Source: Gemmatimonas sp. UBA7669 (GTDB lineage Bacteria > Gemmatimonadota > Gemmatimonadetes > Gemmatimonadales > Gemmatimonadaceae). Taken from it: DNA of 64,000 nt. Below the pieces are notes generated by a model that searched no databases, was not told the DNA's origin, and saw only the letters and a program-made list of their open reading frames with translations. The stretch is from the NCBI RefSeq assembly GCF_002483225.1, contig NZ_DLHL01000014.1:3274-67273 (forward strand). Direction: 5' to 3'. How positions within the stretch are numbered: the stretch's first letter is position 1; every line of letters begins with the position of its first letter. Positions 1-8,681 of this stretch are shown in pieces. The position numbers and the translations under genes were made by a program.

Positions 1-408
1 GCTGCGCGTCTCTTCCAGAACCTCGACAACGTGTACGTGGGCCAGAACTACGTCTACCTGCAGGAAGACGACAATGGCTACGGTGATGAGACGCACGACG
101 CGTACATCTACCAGTACAACATCGCCACGCGTGAACTCAAGCCGGTGCTCGAGCTCGACCATCGACGCACGCAGGCCGACGCCGCGCTCTACAACGCGGT
201 AAACGCCCGTCCCGCTGGCAAGGCGGGCTGGGAGTATGGTGCGATGATCGACGTGTCGTCGCAGCTTGGTCAGGACAACACCTTCATCGTGGCGCTGCAG
301 CCGCACTCCTGGCGCGCCGACAAGTACCGCGGCGTGGATGGTGGTACGCTGCGTCCGAATGAAAATCAGGCCAGCATGCTCGTCGTCGTGAAGGGCCTGC
401 CGCGCTGA
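1..408 (+). CDS. C-terminal part of a secreted PhoX/DUF839-like protein (5' end outside window)
   Basis: The reading frame is open from the first base, so the gene starts upstream of the window. The visible 135 residues begin AARLFQNLDNVYVG and are rich in Tyr, Asp and Asn, with a beta-strand-like pattern (YVYLQEDDNG, YIYQYNIATRELKP, TFIVALQPHSW). The 'LDN..V' and 'QEDDNG' stretches and a 'QPHSW' segment near the end recall calcium-binding beta-propeller phosphatases of the PhoX/DUF839 group. That assignment is tentative because the catalytic part is missing. A hairpin follows the stop. No metal ligands can be assigned from this fragment. Confidence 0.45.
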   Translation, partial: AARLFQNLDNVYVGQNYVYLQEDDNGYGDETHDAYIYQYNIATRELKPVLELDHRRTQADAALYNAVNARPAGKAGWEYGAMIDVSSQLGQDNTFIVALQPHSWRADKYRGVDGGTLRPNENQASMLVVVKGLPR

Positions 409-428
409 TCCAGGAGTCCTGAACCTGT

Positions 429-463
429 ACGCCGACCCGAGGCACAGCGCCCCGGGCCGGCGT
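429..463 (+). terminator. Hairpin after the first gene
   Basis: ACGCCG (429-434) pairs with CGGCGT (458-463), and a CCCG/CGGG pairing is nested inside. There is no clear U-run. It sits between the stop at 408 and the start at 477, so it may terminate the upstream gene. Confidence 0.35.
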
Positions 464-476
464 CGTTCCCGAACAT

Positions 477-2339
477 ATGAAGACGCTTCGTCAAACATCG
501 CCGCTGATCGCGGCGCTCCTGATCGCCAGCTGCGCGACACCGTCTCCCGACACTACGTCGGCCACCGACGCCGAGTTCGCACGTGCCACGCAGGTGGTGG
601 GTATCTGGCGCACGCACCTCGACACGCTTGCACTGAGCGTGGCGCGGCTCGACTCTGCTGCGCAGGCTCTGCGCACCCCGGACGACGTTCCTGAGGCGCG
701 TGCCGCGTTTGTCGAAGCCCGTCGTGCCTTCAAGCTGGTTGAAGTGGGCCTTGAGTACTACATGCCGTCCACGGCCAAGGAGATGAACGGGCCCGCGCTC
801 CCTGAAGTGGAGGACGAAGAAGGACCCGAGGCGGTGTTTCCGCCCAAGGGATTTCAGGTCATTGAAGAGGTACTCTATGGCGACGACCCGGTGGCAGAAC
901 GTGAAGAGCTCATCACCGAGACTTCCACGCTGCGTCCGCTCGTGACGCGCGCACAAACCATGATGGCCGCGCAGCAAGCCACCGACGCGCATGTGTGGGA
1001 TGCGGTCAAACTTGAGCTGGCGCGCATTGCCACGCTCGGTGTGGCGGGCTTCGATTCCCCGGCGGCAGGACTTGGCTTGTCCGAGGCGGATATGGCACTC
1101 GAGGGTGTGGTGCGCACGCTCGCGCCATATCGCAGTCGCGATAGCATCTGGGCGCATCTCGACTCGCTGCTGACTGACTCTCGTCGCATGCTCATGGCCA
1201 CATCAGACCGGGATGCGTTCGACCACTTCACCTTTCTCGCGCAGCGCCTGGTGCCGCTGGGTCATGCGGTGCAACGCACACGACTTGCACTCAACATTGC
1301 GGTGCCAGCCGAGCGGCGGGCCTTTGCCATGGACGCGGCCACGGTGTTCGACAGCGCCGCGTTTGACGTGCTGGGTTTCGCGCCGCTCGATGCCGTTGCG
1401 GCAACACCCGAGCAGGTCGATCTGGGGGCGCAACTGTTTCGCGATACACGACTCTCCGGAAATGGCACCCGTTCGTGCAGCTCATGTCATCTGCCGGGCA
1501 AGGCCTTTGCCGATGGGCTGGTGTCCAATCAGGCGCGCGGTGGTGCGCCGCTTGCCCGCAACACACCCACGGTCATCAACAGCGGACTGCAGTTGGGCTC
1601 GTTCGCTGATCTGCGCACGACGTTTCTGGAAGATCAGGTGACTGACGTGATCGAGAGCGTGGATGAGTTGCACGGCAATCTCGGTACGATTGCCACGCGC
1701 CTCGCGGCCGATAGCACGCTGGCGGCCACGTTTCGAGCCGCGTTCGCCAGTAACCCTGCGCATGGCGTGTCTGTCGTCACGGCAGCTCGTATCCGCACGA
1801 CGCTGGCAGCGTACCAGCGCAGCCTGTCGCGCCTCAACTCGCCGGTGGATCGTGCCCTGCGCGGTGAGGTGGACGCGCTGTCTGACGAGGAACGGCTGGG
1901 CTTCAACGTCTTCGTGGGCAAGGGCAAGTGTGCCACCTGTCACTTCCTGCCGCTCACCAATGGCACGGTGCCGCCCATGTATCAGAAGTCGGAGGTCGAA
2001 GTGCTGGGTGTTCCGTCTCGTGCGGTAGCAGCCAACGCCAAGGTTGATGCCGATGTCGGACGCTATCGCCTCACGCGCGCCGATCCGCACCGGTATGCCT
2101 TTCGCACGCCGTCCATTCGCAACGTGGCTCTCACCGCGCCGTACATGCACAACGGCGTATATCGCACGCTGGAAGAGGTCGTGGAGTTCTACGATCGCGG
2201 CGGCGGCGCGGGCATTGGCATCGCGCTTGACAACCAGACACTGCCTCCGGACAAGCTCAGGCTCACGCCACAGGAGAAGCGGGCACTGGTGACCTTCATG
2301 CGCGCGCTCACCGATATCGCGGGCACTTCGGCGCACTGA
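477..2339 (+). CDS. Imelysin-like/di-haem cytochrome c peroxidase (MauG/CcpA-type) lipoprotein
   Basis: 620 residues. The N-terminus is a lipoprotein signal with lipobox LIASC, so Cys19 would be lipidated. Residues of about 30-270 form an alpha-helical imelysin-like region. Its hallmark GxHxxE appears as GFQVIEEVLYG, with Gln replacing His. Residues of about 300-610 are a di-haem peroxidase of the CcpA/MauG family. It has two c-type haem sites, CSSCH at 334-338 and CATCH at 485-489, and a conserved APYMHNG segment near the C-terminus that can supply a distal ligand. The family reduces H2O2 with electrons from small cytochromes, or oxidises protein or metal substrates, in the periplasm. A plain CcpA is about 330 residues, so the imelysin-like half is an addition that also occurs in other phyla. 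The substrate is unknown. The start follows a spacer of 68 bp and has no strong Shine-Dalgarno sequence. Confidence 0.88.
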   Translation: MKTLRQTSPLIAALLIASCATPSPDTTSATDAEFARATQVVGIWRTHLDTLALSVARLDSAAQALRTPDDVPEARAAFVEARRAFKLVEVGLEYYMPSTAKEMNGPALPEVEDEEGPEAVFPPKGFQVIEEVLYGDDPVAEREELITETSTLRPLVTRAQTMMAAQQATDAHVWDAVKLELARIATLGVAGFDSPAAGLGLSEADMALEGVVRTLAPYRSRDSIWAHLDSLLTDSRRMLMATSDRDAFDHFTFLAQRLVPLGHAVQRTRLALNIAVPAERRAFAMDAATVFDSAAFDVLGFAPLDAVAATPEQVDLGAQLFRDTRLSGNGTRSCSSCHLPGKAFADGLVSNQARGGAPLARNTPTVINSGLQLGSFADLRTTFLEDQVTDVIESVDELHGNLGTIATRLAADSTLAATFRAAFASNPAHGVSVVTAARIRTTLAAYQRSLSRLNSPVDRALRGEVDALSDEERLGFNVFVGKGKCATCHFLPLTNGTVPPMYQKSEVEVLGVPSRAVAANAKVDADVGRYRLTRADPHRYAFRTPSIRNVALTAPYMHNGVYRTLEEVVEFYDRGGGAGIGIALDNQTLPPDKLRLTPQEKRALVTFMRALTDIAGTSAH

Positions 2340-2382
2340 GCGGACGGCTGCCCGCCGTGCAGCGTGACCAGATCCTGCTGGC

Positions 2383-2388
2383 TAGATT
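2383..2388 (+). promoter_or_regulatory. Candidate -10 element of a leaderless start
   Basis: TAGATT lies exactly 6 bases before the ATG at 2395, and there is no Shine-Dalgarno sequence. The same geometry is seen before several other genes here, which suggests transcription begins at or next to the start codon. No good -35 is visible. Confidence 0.35.
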
Positions 2389-2394
2389 GCCGGC

Positions 2395-3033
2395 ATGGGT
2401 CTTTGTTCCTGCACTGAGCAACACGATGGCCGCCGCGTGGTACTCACCGGCGGCCCCGGCGCCGGCAAGTCTGCCGTGCTCGAACTCGCGCGCCTGTTCT
2501 TCTGCGACCATGTACGCCGACTGCCCGAGGCGGCCGGCATCGTGTTTGGCGGAAACTTCCCACGCAACGGTCGGGTGGATATCCGCCGAGCCGGCCAGCG
2601 CGCCATTTATCATGTGCAGCGCGAGCTAGAGGCCACCGTGCTTGTCGAAAACGCGGCCACGGTAGTCTGCGACCGCGGTACCCTGGACGGTGCCGTGTAC
2701 TGGCTTGGCGAAGGTTCGCTGTGGGAAGAAGTGGGCAGCACTCGTGAAGAAGAGCTCGCGCGCTACTACGCGGTCATTCATCTGCGCACGCCCGCAGCGT
2801 CCGACTACAATCACGACAATCCGCTGCGCATTGAATCGCATGATGAAGCCCAGCAGATCGACCAGCGCATCAAGGAGGTCTGGGCCGGGCATCCGCGATA
2901 CGTGGAAGTGCCAGCCACCGAGGATTTCCTCGCCAAGGCCGCACATGCACTCGCTCATCTGCGGGACTTCATGCCCGAGTGCTGTCGGGTTCGCAACGAG
3001 GCACGGCTGCGCTCGCTGGCGGTCTTTCAGTAG
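2395..3033 (+). CDS. AAA_28-type P-loop ATPase/kinase-like protein
   Basis: 212 residues. A Walker A motif GGPGAGKS lies near residues 19-26 in the strand-loop-helix VVLTGGPGAGKSAVLELA. A Walker B-like VVCDRGTLDG follows at about residue 90. The order and spacing match the AAA_28 group (NadR- or Ttd14-like), small soluble proteins that bind nucleoside triphosphates and may phosphorylate small molecules. The protein is cytoplasmic, with no signal or membrane segment. Its substrate cannot be told from the sequence. The gene stands alone between the peroxidase and the stress protein. The start is supported by the -10-like TAGATT 6 bases upstream rather than by a ribosome binding site. Confidence 0.72.
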   Translation: MGLCSCTEQHDGRRVVLTGGPGAGKSAVLELARLFFCDHVRRLPEAAGIVFGGNFPRNGRVDIRRAGQRAIYHVQRELEATVLVENAATVVCDRGTLDGAVYWLGEGSLWEEVGSTREEELARYYAVIHLRTPAASDYNHDNPLRIESHDEAQQIDQRIKEVWAGHPRYVEVPATEDFLAKAAHALAHLRDFMPECCRVRNEARLRSLAVFQ

Positions 3034-3168
3034 CAGAGCTCGTTGTCGGATGGTCGCGTACAGCGCCAATACCAGACGTCGTGTGGGGAAATGCCGCATG
3101 GCGCCGTGCGAACCAGCGTGGCACCATGAAGCATCCCCCGCACCCGACCTTGAGGTCAGGAGGCTGCC

Positions 3169-4461
3169 ATGCCCGCATCACGCACCGCCGAAGATCTTCG
3201 CACCACCTACGAGGCCACGCGCGCCCCACTCGGCCCGCTACTCGTAGCCACCGATACCTCCACCGCGTCCGACGCGGCATTTCGTCTGGCGGACGCGATG
3301 AGTCGGCAGACGGGCGCGGCCGTGCAGGTGGTAAGCGCCGTGCCACCCAACGCCCTGCCAACCTACGGCTTCGAGGCGGTGGCCTTTCCTGGTCTGCCGG
3401 CCGAAGCACTCATGGCCGATCGTCGCACGGCGGTGGTGGCGCAGCTGGGGCACTCCGGGCCGGAGGACTGGGACTGGCCCATCACCGTGCGCGTCGGGGA
3501 GCCAGCCCGGGAGATCTCCGCGCTGGCACGCGCGCACGAAGCACGGCTGGTACTGGTGGGGCGCGGCAAGCATCCGCTCGTCGAGCGACTCTTCAGTGGC
3601 GAAACCGTGTTGCGACTTCTGCAGCAGGGCGACACGCCCGTGTTTGCGGTCGATGCGCGTCTAGAGCGCTTGCCACAGCGCGTCGTCATCGCCACGGACT
3701 TCAGCGTGTTCAGCATTTACGCAGCCCAGGTGGCGCTCGACTTTGTGGCTCCGCACGCGAGCATTGAGTTGGTGCATATCGCGCCGCGCCTAAGCGACAC
3801 CGGTGCGGCCGTGAAAGACTTCGTGGCAGAGTACCGCGAGCAGGCGGCCGCCAGCTTTGCGGCGCTGCTCGATCGCATTCGTCGGCCCGGGCTGTCGTTT
3901 ACCACGACCGTACTCGAAGGTCATGTCGGCAATACCCTCGTGGCTCATCTGCATGCGCAGCCGGCCGATGTTGTCGTCACGGCCACTCACGGCTACGGCT
4001 TCATGCGCCGCATGATGCTGGGCAGTGTGGCGGCCACGCTGGTACGGGAAGCGCCGTGTTCGGTGCTCTGCGTGCCGGGCAGTGCGCGCACACAGGCCGC
4101 TGCGCGGGCGCGTCAGGCTGTGCAGCGTGAGCACACGCACGTCTGGCCAGACGATACGCTGGCCGAGTCACTGGACGCGTTCACCCAGCGGCAGCAGGGG
4201 CGGCTGTGCTCGGTCGAGGTGCATCAGTACGACATTGGCGTGCAGCCGCTCGGTCATCATCTGCCGTTGCGTGGCATGACCTGGGAGGCAGACACGCGGA
4301 GTGTGGTCCTGACCTTCGGCGGCGAATCCGCCGGCAGCGCGCATCTCACGCATGCCATCGGCAACGTGGAGGAAATCGCACGGCTTACCGATCTGCACGG
4401 CGGAGACCACATGCTGCAGATCAAGTATCCGGCTGGTGAAACGCTGGTGATGCTCGAATAG
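3169..4461 (+). CDS. Tandem universal stress protein (two UspA domains) with C-terminal DUF5335-like domain
   Basis: 430 residues. Two UspA domains lie in tandem, at about residues 20-160 (LLVATDTSTASDAAFRLAD ... LVLVGRGKHPLVERLFSGE) and 165-305 (VVIATDFSVFSIYAAQVAL ... VVTATHGYGFMRRMMLGSV). The second keeps a variant of the ATP-binding G-2x-G-9x-G(S/T) loop. Residues of about 330-430 (DAFTQRQQGRLCSVEVHQYD to ETLVMLE) resemble DUF5335, a small domain of unknown role. Universal stress proteins are cytoplasmic and signal starvation, hypoxia or redox stress, which fits a neighbour of the cbb3 operon. The start is firm: AGGAGG lies 5 bases before ATG. The fusion with the DUF5335-like domain is uncommon. 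A perfect 12-bp hairpin follows the stop. Confidence 0.85.
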   Translation: MPASRTAEDLRTTYEATRAPLGPLLVATDTSTASDAAFRLADAMSRQTGAAVQVVSAVPPNALPTYGFEAVAFPGLPAEALMADRRTAVVAQLGHSGPEDWDWPITVRVGEPAREISALARAHEARLVLVGRGKHPLVERLFSGETVLRLLQQGDTPVFAVDARLERLPQRVVIATDFSVFSIYAAQVALDFVAPHASIELVHIAPRLSDTGAAVKDFVAEYREQAAASFAALLDRIRRPGLSFTTTVLEGHVGNTLVAHLHAQPADVVVTATHGYGFMRRMMLGSVAATLVREAPCSVLCVPGSARTQAAARARQAVQREHTHVWPDDTLAESLDAFTQRQQGRLCSVEVHQYDIGVQPLGHHLPLRGMTWEADTRSVVLTFGGESAGSAHLTHAIGNVEEIARLTDLHGGDHMLQIKYPAGETLVMLE

Positions 4462-4482
4462 CGGGCAACCACGTCCCGCTGG

Positions 4483-4519
4483 TCGTGACGGCCCCGTGGT
4501 TCATGACGGGCCGTCACGA
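4483..4519. terminator. Bidirectional terminator-like hairpin, 12-bp perfect stem
   Basis: TCGTGACGGCCC (4483-4494) pairs perfectly with 4508-4519 around a 13-base loop. It lies between the convergent ends of the stress protein gene (4461) and the cbb3 operon (4533), so it can serve both transcripts. No long U-run follows on either side. Confidence 0.7.
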
Positions 4520-4532
4520 TCCGTGCGCGACG

Positions 4533-4772
4533 TCAGTCCAGCTTGGCGCGCGCTGCGGGACCGCCAAGGGCATGCGATCGCACGGAGTCCATGATGCGCG
4601 CCATGTCCGCTTCACAGCGGGCCCGTTCTTCGGGACTCCAGAGGTCGCGGTGCGAGGCCGCGCGAATGGTGGCCATCATCTCGTCCACCAGTTCACGCAG
4701 GCGCGGGTTGCGACGTCGATCGCCCTGTGGGAGCGGTGGCGTCGGCTGAGGGGAGGCTGGGAGGTCGCTCAT
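4533..4772 (-). CDS. Small hypothetical protein at the end of the cbb3 operon
   Basis: 79 residues from the ATG at 4772. The N-terminus is Pro-rich (MSDLPASPQPTPPLPQG), and a charged helical region follows (RLRELVDEMMATIRAASHRD, RARCEADMARIMDSVRSHAL). There is no signal or membrane segment and no family I recognise. It begins 49 bp after the ccoS stop on the same strand, so it is probably the last cistron of the oxidase operon. A longer frame reaches back to 4889, but it overlaps ccoS and its extra residues look like out-of-frame sequence. The reading frame is moderately supported by GC-rich third positions and placement before the shared terminator. Confidence 0.5.
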   Translation of the reverse strand: MSDLPASPQPTPPLPQGDRRRNPRLRELVDEMMATIRAASHRDLWSPEERARCEADMARIMDSVRSHALGGPAARAKLD

Positions 4773-4821
4773 GGCCAGAATGTCGGGCGCGCCGGGCCGG
4801 CTCACAAGGGGGCGGCGGTCG

Positions 4822-4980
4822 TTACTCGGGTGGCCGCGTAGGCGGATCGTCCCCCAGCACGCGCATGGCCGGCGTGTCGAGGTCGTCATACTGCCCGCTG
4901 CGTGCGCTCCAGACGAAGGCCAGCACGGCGCCGCCCACCACCAACAGGGCGAGCGGCAGGACCAGGAAAAGCACGCTCAT
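4822..4980 (-). CDS. ccoS: CcoS, cbb3-type oxidase assembly protein
   Basis: 52 residues. One N-terminal membrane helix (SVLFLVLPLALLVVGGAVLA) is followed by FVWSARSGQYDDLDTPAMRV, the family signature of CcoS: an aromatic/Arg anchor, then G-Q-Y/F-D-D-L. CcoS is needed to insert haem and copper into CcoN. Its ATG overlaps the ccoI stop by four bases (ATGA at 4977-4980), which means translational coupling. The upstream extension of the frame lies inside ccoI and is not real. The length is normal for the family (about 45-70 residues). Confidence 0.9.
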   Translation of the reverse strand: MSVLFLVLPLALLVVGGAVLAFVWSARSGQYDDLDTPAMRVLGDDPPTRPPE

Positions 4981-7502
4981 GGTTGGGGTACCGGTTGGGG
5001 CTGCATCGCTGCAGGCGCGTTGGCTCTTGGTGTGGGGCGCGAAGAGCCACGACGCGGAAACGAGTGTCCATACCAACTGCCAAGCACCACGGTGATGGAG
5101 CTCAGCGGCATGAGCACGGCCGCAATGAGCGGCGAGAGAATCCCTGCCACCGCAAGCGACGCGCCCACGATGTTGTAGCCGATGCTGAGCGCGATGTTGC
5201 GCCGGATGACACGCAGCGTGTTGCGCGCGCCCTCGTGCAGCCCAACCAGTGCGGAGAGTCCGGGCTGTGTGAGATACACATCGGCCGTGGACAGACAGGC
5301 TTCCGCACCGCCATGCACACCCACGCCCACATGCGCCGCCGCAATGGCGGCCGCATCGTTGACGCCATCGCCCACCATGACCACCGTTCCTTCGGCCTTG
5401 AGCTGCTCCACCACGCGCAGCTTGTCTTCCGGTGATGCGCCGCCCGTCACCTCGCTGGTGGCAAAGCCAAGCGATTGACCGACGGCTGTAGCCACGTCGG
5501 GCGTGTCGCCGCTCAGCATGAGCGTGCGCCAGCCCAATGCGCGCAGACGCTGCAGCGAGGGCAAGGCGTCGGCGCGCACCTGGTCGCCCAATCCTGCTAC
5601 CGCGACCAATACGCCATCGACGGCCACATGCACCGGCGTCAGCGTGGGCGCGAGTTCGGGCCAGACCATGTTGTGGGTAGGCGCCGCCTGCCTCACAAAG
5701 CGCGGCGAGCCCACCTGCACGCGATGACCGTTCACCACACCACGGAGACCACCGCCCACCACGTGCTCGGCATCCTGCACGGGGTGTACGGCCACATGAG
5801 GCCAGGCGCGACGGAATCCGTCAGCCAGCGGATGCGACGACCCGGCTTCGAGTGACAGCACGAGCTCGCGTACCCAGTCGGGACCGTGCCACGCAACCAA
5901 GGTGGTACGTCCCTCGGTGAGTGTACCCGTCTTGTCGAGCACGAGAATGCCGGGCTTGGCCAGCAGCTCAAGCGCGTCGCCCCCCTTGATGAGCATGCCG
6001 TTGCCTGCTGCGCGGCCCACCGCCACCGTGATGGCCAGCGGCGTCGCCAGCGCCAGTGCGCAGGGACAGGTCACGATGAGCAGCGCAATGGCGTCGTCGA
6101 GTGCGTGCGGCAGATTGAGCTGCGACTTGACCACAAAAATGGCCGCCGCCGCCACCAACACCACGGCCGTAAATACACCAGCCAGACGATTGGCCGTGAG
6201 TACAATGGGCGCACGCCGCGCTGCGCTCTGCTCCACCTGCTGCAGCAGGCGTGCAATGCGGCTATGTTCGCCGGCCTGCTCGACACGCACACGCACGGGC
6301 GCTTCCACATTGAGCGTTCCCGCGTACACACTGCCACCTGCTTCCACGCGCGTTGGGCGTGATTCCCCAGTCAGCAGCGCCGCATTCACCGTCGTGCGTC
6401 CGTCCAGCAACACGCCGTCGGCTGCAAAACTCTCACCGGCGCGCACGTCGAGAATCATGCCGGGCAACAGCGCCGACGCCGGAACCTCACGCAGCCGATC
6501 CTGCTCCACGATGCGCGCCGTGTCGGGCGCAATGGCGTGCAGCAGTTCGGCGGAGTCGGTGGCGAGACGTTGACCGCGCTGTTGCAGAAAGCGTCCCACC
6601 AGCAGCGCAAAAATGAGTAGTGCCAGACCATCGAAGTAGATGGGGCCGGTGCCGGTGATGGTGTTGATGGCCCCGCGGACGAGACCGGCCGCCAACGCAA
6701 TGGCGATCGGCAAGTCCATGTGCAACGTGCGCGTGCGCAAGGCGGCCCACGCCCCACTGAAGAACACTCGACCCGGCCAGATGAAGGCGGGCAATGTGAT
6801 GGCGAAGGTCATCCAGCGGAAGAACTGCTCGAAGCGCGCTTCCATACCGTTCACTTCGCCGGCATAAAGCGCGAGCGAGGTGAGCATGACATTGATGGCA
6901 ATAGCGCCCGCAATGCCGATGCGTACGAGCATCGCGCGATCTTCGCGCCGACGCATGTCGGCCCGGGCCACGCCACGGAACGGATGGGGCGCATATCCCA
7001 ACGCATCGAGCGTTCGGGCCACCTCGGAGAGCGCCACGGCCGACGGGTCCCACTCGACCACGGCCAGTGCACGGCGTACATCGAGTTCGCTGCGCAGCAC
7101 GCCAGACTGCAGCAGCGGCACGCGCTCCACCAGCCATACACAGGAGGCGCAATGAATACCCTCCAGGTAGAGCTCCGTGCGCGCGCGTCCGCCGGGCAGC
7201 GACTTCACATACAGCTCGGCAAACGTTGGATGGTCAAACTCTTCATAGCTGCGGCCACTGCCGCGCACCGGGCCCTCGCGACGCTCGGCAAACCCGTAGT
7301 ACGCGGCGAGACCGTGCGTGTGCAGAATGCCGAAGGCCGTTTCGCAGCCCGTGCAGCAGAACTGCCGTTCGCGCGCCTGGTCCACGAGGCCACTGGGCAC
7401 TTCGAGTCCGCAGTGCGCACAGGCTACCGTCGTGGCATGCGTCGAGGTCTGCGTCGTGGCAGGCGTCGTGACCGTGTGGGCCATCACGGCTTCAGTGGAC
7501 AT
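4977..7502 (-). CDS. ccoI: CcoI, cbb3-oxidase-associated Cu+ P1B-type ATPase
   Basis: 841 residues from ATG 7502. The N-terminal zinc-ribbon-like cysteines are CAHC (28-31) and CC..C (49, 50, 53), typical of CcoI/FixI. A heavy-metal-associated domain carries HCASC (117-121). Then come TM helices, the TGES actuator loop (377-380), the CPC copper motif in TM6 (478-480), the DKTGT phosphorylation site (522-526), a GDGVND hinge and a C-terminal helix pair. CcoI delivers copper across the inner membrane for the CuB centre of CcoN. The start at 7502 overlaps the upstream gene by 11 bp. ATG 7484 is another possibility, and a longer frame reaches 7529. Its stop overlaps the ccoS start. Confidence 0.93.
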   Translation of the reverse strand: MSTEAVMAHTVTTPATTQTSTHATTVACAHCGLEVPSGLVDQARERQFCCTGCETAFGILHTHGLAAYYGFAERREGPVRGSGRSYEEFDHPTFAELYVKSLPGGRARTELYLEGIHCASCVWLVERVPLLQSGVLRSELDVRRALAVVEWDPSAVALSEVARTLDALGYAPHPFRGVARADMRRREDRAMLVRIGIAGAIAINVMLTSLALYAGEVNGMEARFEQFFRWMTFAITLPAFIWPGRVFFSGAWAALRTRTLHMDLPIAIALAAGLVRGAINTITGTGPIYFDGLALLIFALLVGRFLQQRGQRLATDSAELLHAIAPDTARIVEQDRLREVPASALLPGMILDVRAGESFAADGVLLDGRTTVNAALLTGESRPTRVEAGGSVYAGTLNVEAPVRVRVEQAGEHSRIARLLQQVEQSAARRAPIVLTANRLAGVFTAVVLVAAAAIFVVKSQLNLPHALDDAIALLIVTCPCALALATPLAITVAVGRAAGNGMLIKGGDALELLAKPGILVLDKTGTLTEGRTTLVAWHGPDWVRELVLSLEAGSSHPLADGFRRAWPHVAVHPVQDAEHVVGGGLRGVVNGHRVQVGSPRFVRQAAPTHNMVWPELAPTLTPVHVAVDGVLVAVAGLGDQVRADALPSLQRLRALGWRTLMLSGDTPDVATAVGQSLGFATSEVTGGASPEDKLRVVEQLKAEGTVVMVGDGVNDAAAIAAAHVGVGVHGGAEACLSTADVYLTQPGLSALVGLHEGARNTLRVIRRNIALSIGYNIVGASLAVAGILSPLIAAVLMPLSSITVVLGSWYGHSFPRRGSSRPTPRANAPAAMQPQPVPQP

Positions 7503-8181
7503 GCTGTACTCCAGGCAGGGCGGTTCCACTCAGGTGGCCGGCCACGGTGAGCAGCCCGATGACCAGCACCACCGCAGCACTGAGCACCGGCAGGCGCTGA
7601 CGCAGTGGCGCCAGTACACGCTGCGCACCCACACCCACCGCCACCAGCGCCGGCACTGTTCCCAGCCAGAACACGAACATCGTCAGCATGGCCGTTGATA
7701 CCTGACCGGTGCCACCGGCCGCCGCCACAAATACATACAGCCATCCACAGGGCAGCAGAGTAGTCAACAGCCCCGTGGCCAGCGCGCGCTGCGCCGGTGG
7801 CATGTGGCGCAACGGACGCAGCAGCGAACCAATGGCGCGTTGCCAGGCTTCCGGCGCCTGCATGCGCGACAACACCACACCCTGTCGTGCGGCGATGGTC
7901 GACAGCGCCCAGCCCACCATGAGTACTGCCGCCACGAGGGCGGCGGCACGTGAGACGCCAACCAGCACCCCGAGCCGTGTCACCTGCGCACCAAGCGCAC
8001 CAGCCAGCGCGCCCAACGCCAGGTAGGACAGGAGACGGCCACCATTGTACCAGGCATGATGCATGCGGTTTGGCGACTCAGCGCCCTGCGTGTACAGACA
8101 CACGAACCCGCCGCACATGCCGGCGCAGTGCACGCTGCCCACCAGACTGGCCAGAAAGATGCCCGAGGTGCTGAGGATCAC
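7492..8181 (-). CDS. DsbD/TauE-SafE-like membrane protein of the cbb3 maturation cluster
   Basis: 229 residues with about six membrane helices. The N-terminal LASLVGSVHCAGMCGGFV carries the C-x3-C pair in the first helix that marks the DsbD_2 ('sulfite exporter TauE/SafE family') group. Genes of this group sit in cco clusters between ccoH and ccoI. Members are thought to move copper or reducing power for oxidase maturation; the exact substrate is not settled. A second conserved stretch, TTLLPCGWLYVFVAAAGG, holds another in-membrane Cys. The start overlaps the ccoH stop by four bases (8178-8181). Confidence 0.85.
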   Translation of the reverse strand: MILSTSGIFLASLVGSVHCAGMCGGFVCLYTQGAESPNRMHHAWYNGGRLLSYLALGALAGALGAQVTRLGVLVGVSRAAALVAAVLMVGWALSTIAARQGVVLSRMQAPEAWQRAIGSLLRPLRHMPPAQRALATGLLTTLLPCGWLYVFVAAAGGTGQVSTAMLTMFVFWLGTVPALVAVGVGAQRVLAPLRQRLPVLSAAVVLVIGLLTVAGHLSGTALPGVQHVH

Positions 8182-8681
8182 GGCGCGGTGTCGGTCAACC
8201 GTGTCGAACGCACCGCCTGCACACGCTGGGCGTCCTGCCAGTGCGCATCACCCATGCGTGCATCGACACGCACCTCCCACTCGCCGGCGTGCCGCACGGG
8301 CAGGGTGGTGAGATACCGGCCCGGCGCGTCTTCCCGAAGCGTGGCGGTGAGCGTGTCGTTGGCGCGCGCGTTGAAGCGCGCCATGATGGCCACCTCCGCA
8401 CCGCGCAGCGGCTCCGCGTTGGCGTTGGTCAGGACCACCTGCAACTCGGCGCTGTCCGACGCGGTGATGGGTGACAGGGTGCTGCGCACCTGCCAGCCCA
8501 GTGCCAGATTGCGACGCTCCTGCGCCATGGTGGAGTCATAGTGCACGGCCTTGCGATAGTAGTCGGGTTCCACCGAGAAGGCGGGGTCGTTGCCGGCGAT
8601 GCGCATGACGACGAGGTTGCCCACGATCGTGGCGCCAAGGATGCAGGCAATGCCGATGGGCCAGCCGATGCCGGGCTTCAT
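8178..8681 (-). CDS. ccoH: CcoH/FixH family protein
   Basis: 167 residues. One N-terminal membrane anchor (GWPIGIACILGATIVGNLVV) is followed by a periplasmic domain with the family-typical DPAFSVEPDYYRKAVHYDST. FixH/CcoH stays bound to the oxidase and helps early assembly. The C-terminal half is beta-rich (LTATLREDAPGRYLTTLPV) and resembles the immunoglobulin-like fold of the family. It overlaps ccoG upstream and the DsbD-like gene downstream by four bases each, so it is part of the coupled series. Confidence 0.88.
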   Translation of the reverse strand: MKPGIGWPIGIACILGATIVGNLVVMRIAGNDPAFSVEPDYYRKAVHYDSTMAQERRNLALGWQVRSTLSPITASDSAELQVVLTNANAEPLRGAEVAIMARFNARANDTLTATLREDAPGRYLTTLPVRHAGEWEVRVDARMGDAHWQDAQRVQAVRSTRLTDTAP

